From Shimia litoralis (GTDB lineage Bacteria > Pseudomonadota > Alphaproteobacteria > Rhodobacterales > Rhodobacteraceae): 64,000 nt of DNA. The notes under the pieces were generated by a model. That model saw only the letters and a list, made by a program, of their open reading frames with translations, ran no database searches and was not told the DNA's origin. A program made the position numbers and the translations under genes. The DNA is taken from the NCBI RefSeq assembly GCF_005518135.1, contig NZ_SULI01000005.1, positions 1 through 64,000 of the forward strand, written 5' to 3'. The first letter of the stretch is position 1, and every line of letters begins with the position of its first letter. Shown piece by piece: positions 61,556 to 64,000 of this stretch.

Positions 61556-62131
61556 ATGGCATCAGCACTCGAATTCATCTTTGCATTTTTCTCAGTCGGA
61601 ATTTTTGTCGGCGCGTTTCTGCTTTTCATCAAGAAATACAGAAAGTTGGGACTGCGATTATTGCTAGCGTCAACAGTTGTAAGCTTTGGTGTGTTTTCCG
61701 TGCAGGAATACCAGAAAAACCAACATGCCCAACAACTAGGATTCTTAAGTGGTGACGACTGGCAAGCTGCCGTGGAGGCGGGTATCGAAAACCCGCAGGA
61801 TTGGGCCGTTGTCCGTACTGAACGGGAAGCCGAACTTACCGCACGACGCAATCAGAAAAGACTAGAGGAGGCGTGTGGCGACGATCACTCTGTCATGGCC
61901 TATGTCATGTCACAAAGAGGCGTCCGAGCAAACTTGCGCTCTCCAGCAACGGTGGATTTTCCAACCATCAATTCAATTTCCGTTCACGCGAACGGCGACT
62001 GCACGTATTCTGTCAACGCGTATGTCGATGCACAAAACGGCTTTGGAGCGCTTGTGCGCACAAATTATTCAGCCACGATGCGCCGCAATCGCGACACGGA
62101 AACATGGTCACTGCTCGAACTGAATATGTAG
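61556..62131 (+). CDS. Membrane-anchored island protein with conserved C-terminal domain
   Basis: 191 residues. Two membrane segments (about 6-26 and 37-52), a helical linker (60-105), then a domain starting at about 110: YVMSQRGVRANLRSPATVDFP, later CTYSVNAYVDAQNGFGALVRTNY and WSLLELN. I recognise the pattern (SPxTxxFP ... SYVDAQNxFGAxxRTxY) from many phage and island proteins without a function. Start at 61556 with AAGGGAG. Convergent with the three-gene group. Confidence 0.8.
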   Translation: MASALEFIFAFFSVGIFVGAFLLFIKKYRKLGLRLLLASTVVSFGVFSVQEYQKNQHAQQLGFLSGDDWQAAVEAGIENPQDWAVVRTEREAELTARRNQKRLEEACGDDHSVMAYVMSQRGVRANLRSPATVDFPTINSISVHANGDCTYSVNAYVDAQNGFGALVRTNYSATMRRNRDTETWSLLELNM

Positions 62132-62141
62132 AAACCCTATC

Positions 62142-62540
62142 TCAATGTAGTGTGGCTGCTTCACGTTCGATCAATGCCGATGCAGCCCGGAACAGGCCAT
62201 ATCCGCGCAGAGCCTCGCGGGGGAATGTTTCGATGCCGACCGTGTAGCCAACGGAAGGGGTGCGGACCATGTCAGCCCAGACAGTGCGGCGACCGACCTT
62301 GTGCGGCAACAAGCCAACCAGTCCGCCCAAGGCGGCAGGCGTGACACCGTAACATTTGGCGAAGCGGATCACGTCAGCGGGCATGGGCCAGCCGTCGCTG
62401 TCCGGGGCCTCCGATGCCCAAGCGAGTAACGCCGCTTGTGCAAGGCGAATCTCCGGCGCGAAGGCGCTGGCGTAGCCAGCGACAATCCACTGATCGCGCT
62501 CCGCTTGCGTCATTGATTCAATGTGCGCGGGCCGGGTCAT
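62142..62540 (-). CDS. Unknown protein, third of a three-gene operon
   Basis: 132 residues. An Ala-rich helical protein with WPMPADVIRFAKCYGVTPAALGGLVG, a pattern that could be a helix-turn-helix-like segment, but I cannot assign it. Starts in ATGA overlap with the gene before it. 10 bp from the end of the convergent membrane protein gene. Confidence 0.7.
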   Translation of the reverse strand: MTRPAHIESMTQAERDQWIVAGYASAFAPEIRLAQAALLAWASEAPDSDGWPMPADVIRFAKCYGVTPAALGGLVGLLPHKVGRRTVWADMVRTPSVGYTVGIETFPREALRGYGLFRAASALIEREAATLH

Positions 62541-62800
62541 GTGCCGCGCCCCGGGCCAGAGTAGGCATCGCCCAAGACATTGCCTTGGATCAGGGCCGGG
62601 ACGAAACCGGCCTCTGCGGTCGCGGCAACCTGCGTTGTGTCGAATCCAGCGAAGGGCGCGTTGTGGCGGGTGGCTAGGGCATTTGCGGCTGCAATGGCGC
62701 CGGTGTCATCGGTGGCCTCAACGACTGCGCCATGCAGCGTCGCGGGGTTCTTGAGGTGTTCTGCTCCCTTGGGCCGGGTCACGAGGAAGAGGGGCATCAT
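62537..62800 (-). CDS. Unknown small protein, second of the operon
   Basis: 87 residues. Ala/Gly-rich, no membrane segment, begins MMPLFLVTRPKGAEHL. Coupled by ATGA overlaps on both sides. No family recognised. Confidence 0.65.
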   Translation of the reverse strand: MMPLFLVTRPKGAEHLKNPATLHGAVVEATDDTGAIAAANALATRHNAPFAGFDTTQVAATAEAGFVPALIQGNVLGDAYSGPGRGT

Positions 62801-63513
62801 GCATTCTCCTGTTTGTTGAGCGCCAGCTTCACGCGGGCCAACGGATCGCGCCGCCCGGCCTGAAACTCGCGGTTGATGTTGAGGGCGGACTGGGCCGCCA
62901 ATTTGATCTTGGTGACGGCGTCTTGCACGGCGCGGGTTTCGTCGCCTACAAGCTGTTCGGCCAGTTCGGCGGTGGACAAGGGCCGGTCACGCCGGGGCAT
63001 CCGGTCAACAACGGCGACGATTGCGGCCCCGAGGGGTTTGTTGCCGGTTGCGACGGCAAAGGCGGCCATGTTGCGCAGTTCGGTATTTCCTGCACCGCTG
63101 AGCTGGGCCTGATAGTTGGTGCGCTCAAGAGTGCCCAAGCCAGCGCGGGCAAGCACGGCCTGCGGCGAGGCGAACAGCGTGGCGGTTAGTGCGACTGAGT
63201 CAGCGGTGGCGTTCACCTCTTTGATATAGCCCCAACGGGTGTCTTCGCTATTGGCGGCAACCTCACCTCGGGCCTTGGCGGCGACCTTGCGAGCGGCTGA
63301 CGCTTGATCCTCGGTCGGGAAACCTGCGGCAGCGGCGGACTTGGCCGCGTCTTCGCCACGGCTTGCGATGCCGGCTTCAAGGCCGTCAATCACGGTTCCG
63401 AGCTTTGCAGCCCGTTTGGCGGCATGGTCTGCAAGGCTGATGATCTCAGCACTGGCAAGCAGCTTGCCGGGCGGCGGCAGTGGTGGCGTGTCGTTCGGGG
63501 CGGTTTGGTTCAC
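62797..63513 (-). CDS. Unknown Ala-rich helical protein, first of the operon
   Basis: 238 residues, strongly alanine- and lysine-rich, helical, no cysteine. GTG start at 63513 with GGAG nine bases before. GC content is visibly higher than in the chromosome core. The three overlapping genes look like an accessory or phage-type module. Function unknown. Confidence 0.7.
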   Translation of the reverse strand: MNQTAPNDTPPLPPPGKLLASAEIISLADHAAKRAAKLGTVIDGLEAGIASRGEDAAKSAAAAGFPTEDQASAARKVAAKARGEVAANSEDTRWGYIKEVNATADSVALTATLFASPQAVLARAGLGTLERTNYQAQLSGAGNTELRNMAAFAVATGNKPLGAAIVAVVDRMPRRDRPLSTAELAEQLVGDETRAVQDAVTKIKLAAQSALNINREFQAGRRDPLARVKLALNKQENA

Positions 63514-63654
63514 TGGTCAAGGCTCCTCTGCTTGGGGCCGCCAGTGTGCTTGCGCCCTCCGCTGGGCGGCCTATTCCTGCATAGGAAGATACCGCGCCGT
63601 TTGGGGGAGAGGCGATTGGAAAGACTTGTTGCTTACGTCAGCTAAGTGGCTTCG

Positions 63655-64000
63655 CTACATTGGAGTTTCAATCTCATCGACCTTTTGATCCACTGTCCTG
63701 ACCAAGTTTTCCAGCGTTGTGGCTAATCTCAATAACAACCCTTGATCAATTTGATGCAACTCACCGGTCTCTCTGTCCACGCCGTTCCTATGGACGCAAT
63801 CGTGGCGCATTTTGATCGCCTTCTGGATCAACTCCAACTCTTTTCCCTCCGGGAGAATGTTGATTCCAAGCCCGACACGGAAAAGGCTATTCGCTTTTTG
63901 CACATCGTGGAATGACACCGCCCTAAGGTATTCGAGCAGCCGGGTTTTCGCAAAGTCTTCAACACCAATAGCGTCCGCAAGTTCGAACTTTTTGCTACCA
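63655..64000 (-). CDS. 3' part of a HEPN-like protein (5' end outside the window)
   Basis: The frame is open from the window edge (first full codon at 63999), giving 114 visible residues. The KMRHDCVHRNG stretch has the RxxxxH of RiboL-PSP-type HEPN domains, many of which are RNases in toxin or defence systems. The GTG at 63918 is internal, since the upstream part (KKFELADAIGVEDFAKTRLLEYLRA) is coherent with the family. Confidence 0.7.
   Translation of the reverse strand, partial: GSKKFELADAIGVEDFAKTRLLEYLRAVSFHDVQKANSLFRVGLGINILPEGKELELIQKAIKMRHDCVHRNGVDRETGELHQIDQGLLLRLATTLENLVRTVDQKVDEIETPM

Noticed and set aside
58622-64000. Second copy of the tRNA-Thr 3' end as an attachment site
   Set aside because: I looked for the tRNA 3' segment after 58621 and did not see it; an element end may lie beyond the window.
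1-64000. CRISPR array or insertion sequence
   Set aside because: No regularly spaced long repeats and no transposase-like reading frame were found.

Overview
The window reads as a chromosomal segment of an alphaproteobacterium of the Rhodobacteraceae (roseobacter-type). The reasons are the PHB locus with phaZ divergent from phaC-phaP-phaR, GapR (DUF2312), DUF2842, DUF6524, a ScfR-type regulator, ThyX rather than ThyA, and moderate GC with short intergenic gaps. The genus cannot be fixed from the sequence alone. About 58.5 kb is ordinary chromosome. A tRNA-Thr at 58546 marks the start of an accessory region that runs off the right edge.

Left part (1-10.7 kb): a lipoprotein whose downstream neighbour probably starts at the window edge, thyX, a cold-shock protein, an Spx/ArsC-like protein, then a bufferin-type cluster on the minus strand (two tandem DUF2282 precursors, DUF692 MNIO enzyme, DUF2063 partner, DoxX). 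The MNIO gene is cut by one in-frame TAA while everything downstream stays in frame. thrS, two alpha/beta hydrolases and a VOC protein follow. 10.8-15.3 kb is the PHB module: depolymerase, synthase, phasin and PhaR. Two CTGC-N3-GCAG boxes lie in the phasin promoter, one of them between the -35 and -10.

Middle (15.3-43.8 kb): a DegT aminotransferase; a Puu-like gamma-glutamylation cluster (two glutamine-synthetase-like ligases, a glutamine amidotransferase, an FAD oxidoreductase); a polar amino-acid ABC transporter; a TerB/TerB/PhnD-like operon with DUF1330; pyrG; secG; a cobalt-type nitrile hydratase (alpha, beta, accessory); purA; a long acidic protein of unknown function; a thiamine pyrophosphokinase overlapping a DMT exporter at their 3' ends; and a Liv-type transporter. 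Both ABC operons carry a terminator-like hairpin between the binding-protein gene and the next permease.

44-58.5 kb: a ScfR-type regulator whose promoter carries the same CTGC-N3-GCAG box as the phasin promoter; a receiver-only response regulator, a small membrane protein and a symporter-domain histidine kinase; an orphan FliM/FliN-domain protein; a sulfide-detoxification set (DUF442, two YeeE/YedE halves, persulfide-dioxygenase-like MBL protein); DksA; a FadJ-like fusion protein whose catalytic residues are changed in both domains; GapR; and an orphan iron-type ABC permease.

58.5-64 kb: beside the tRNA lie a Beta-family protein and an HTH-ImmA/IrrE metallopeptidase in one operon with two ACAAC/GTTGT operators, a membrane protein, three overlapping unknown genes, and the 3' part of a HEPN-like gene. 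The Beta/ImmA pair is the best candidate here for an undescribed (possibly defence) system; the nonsense-interrupted bufferin cluster is the second.
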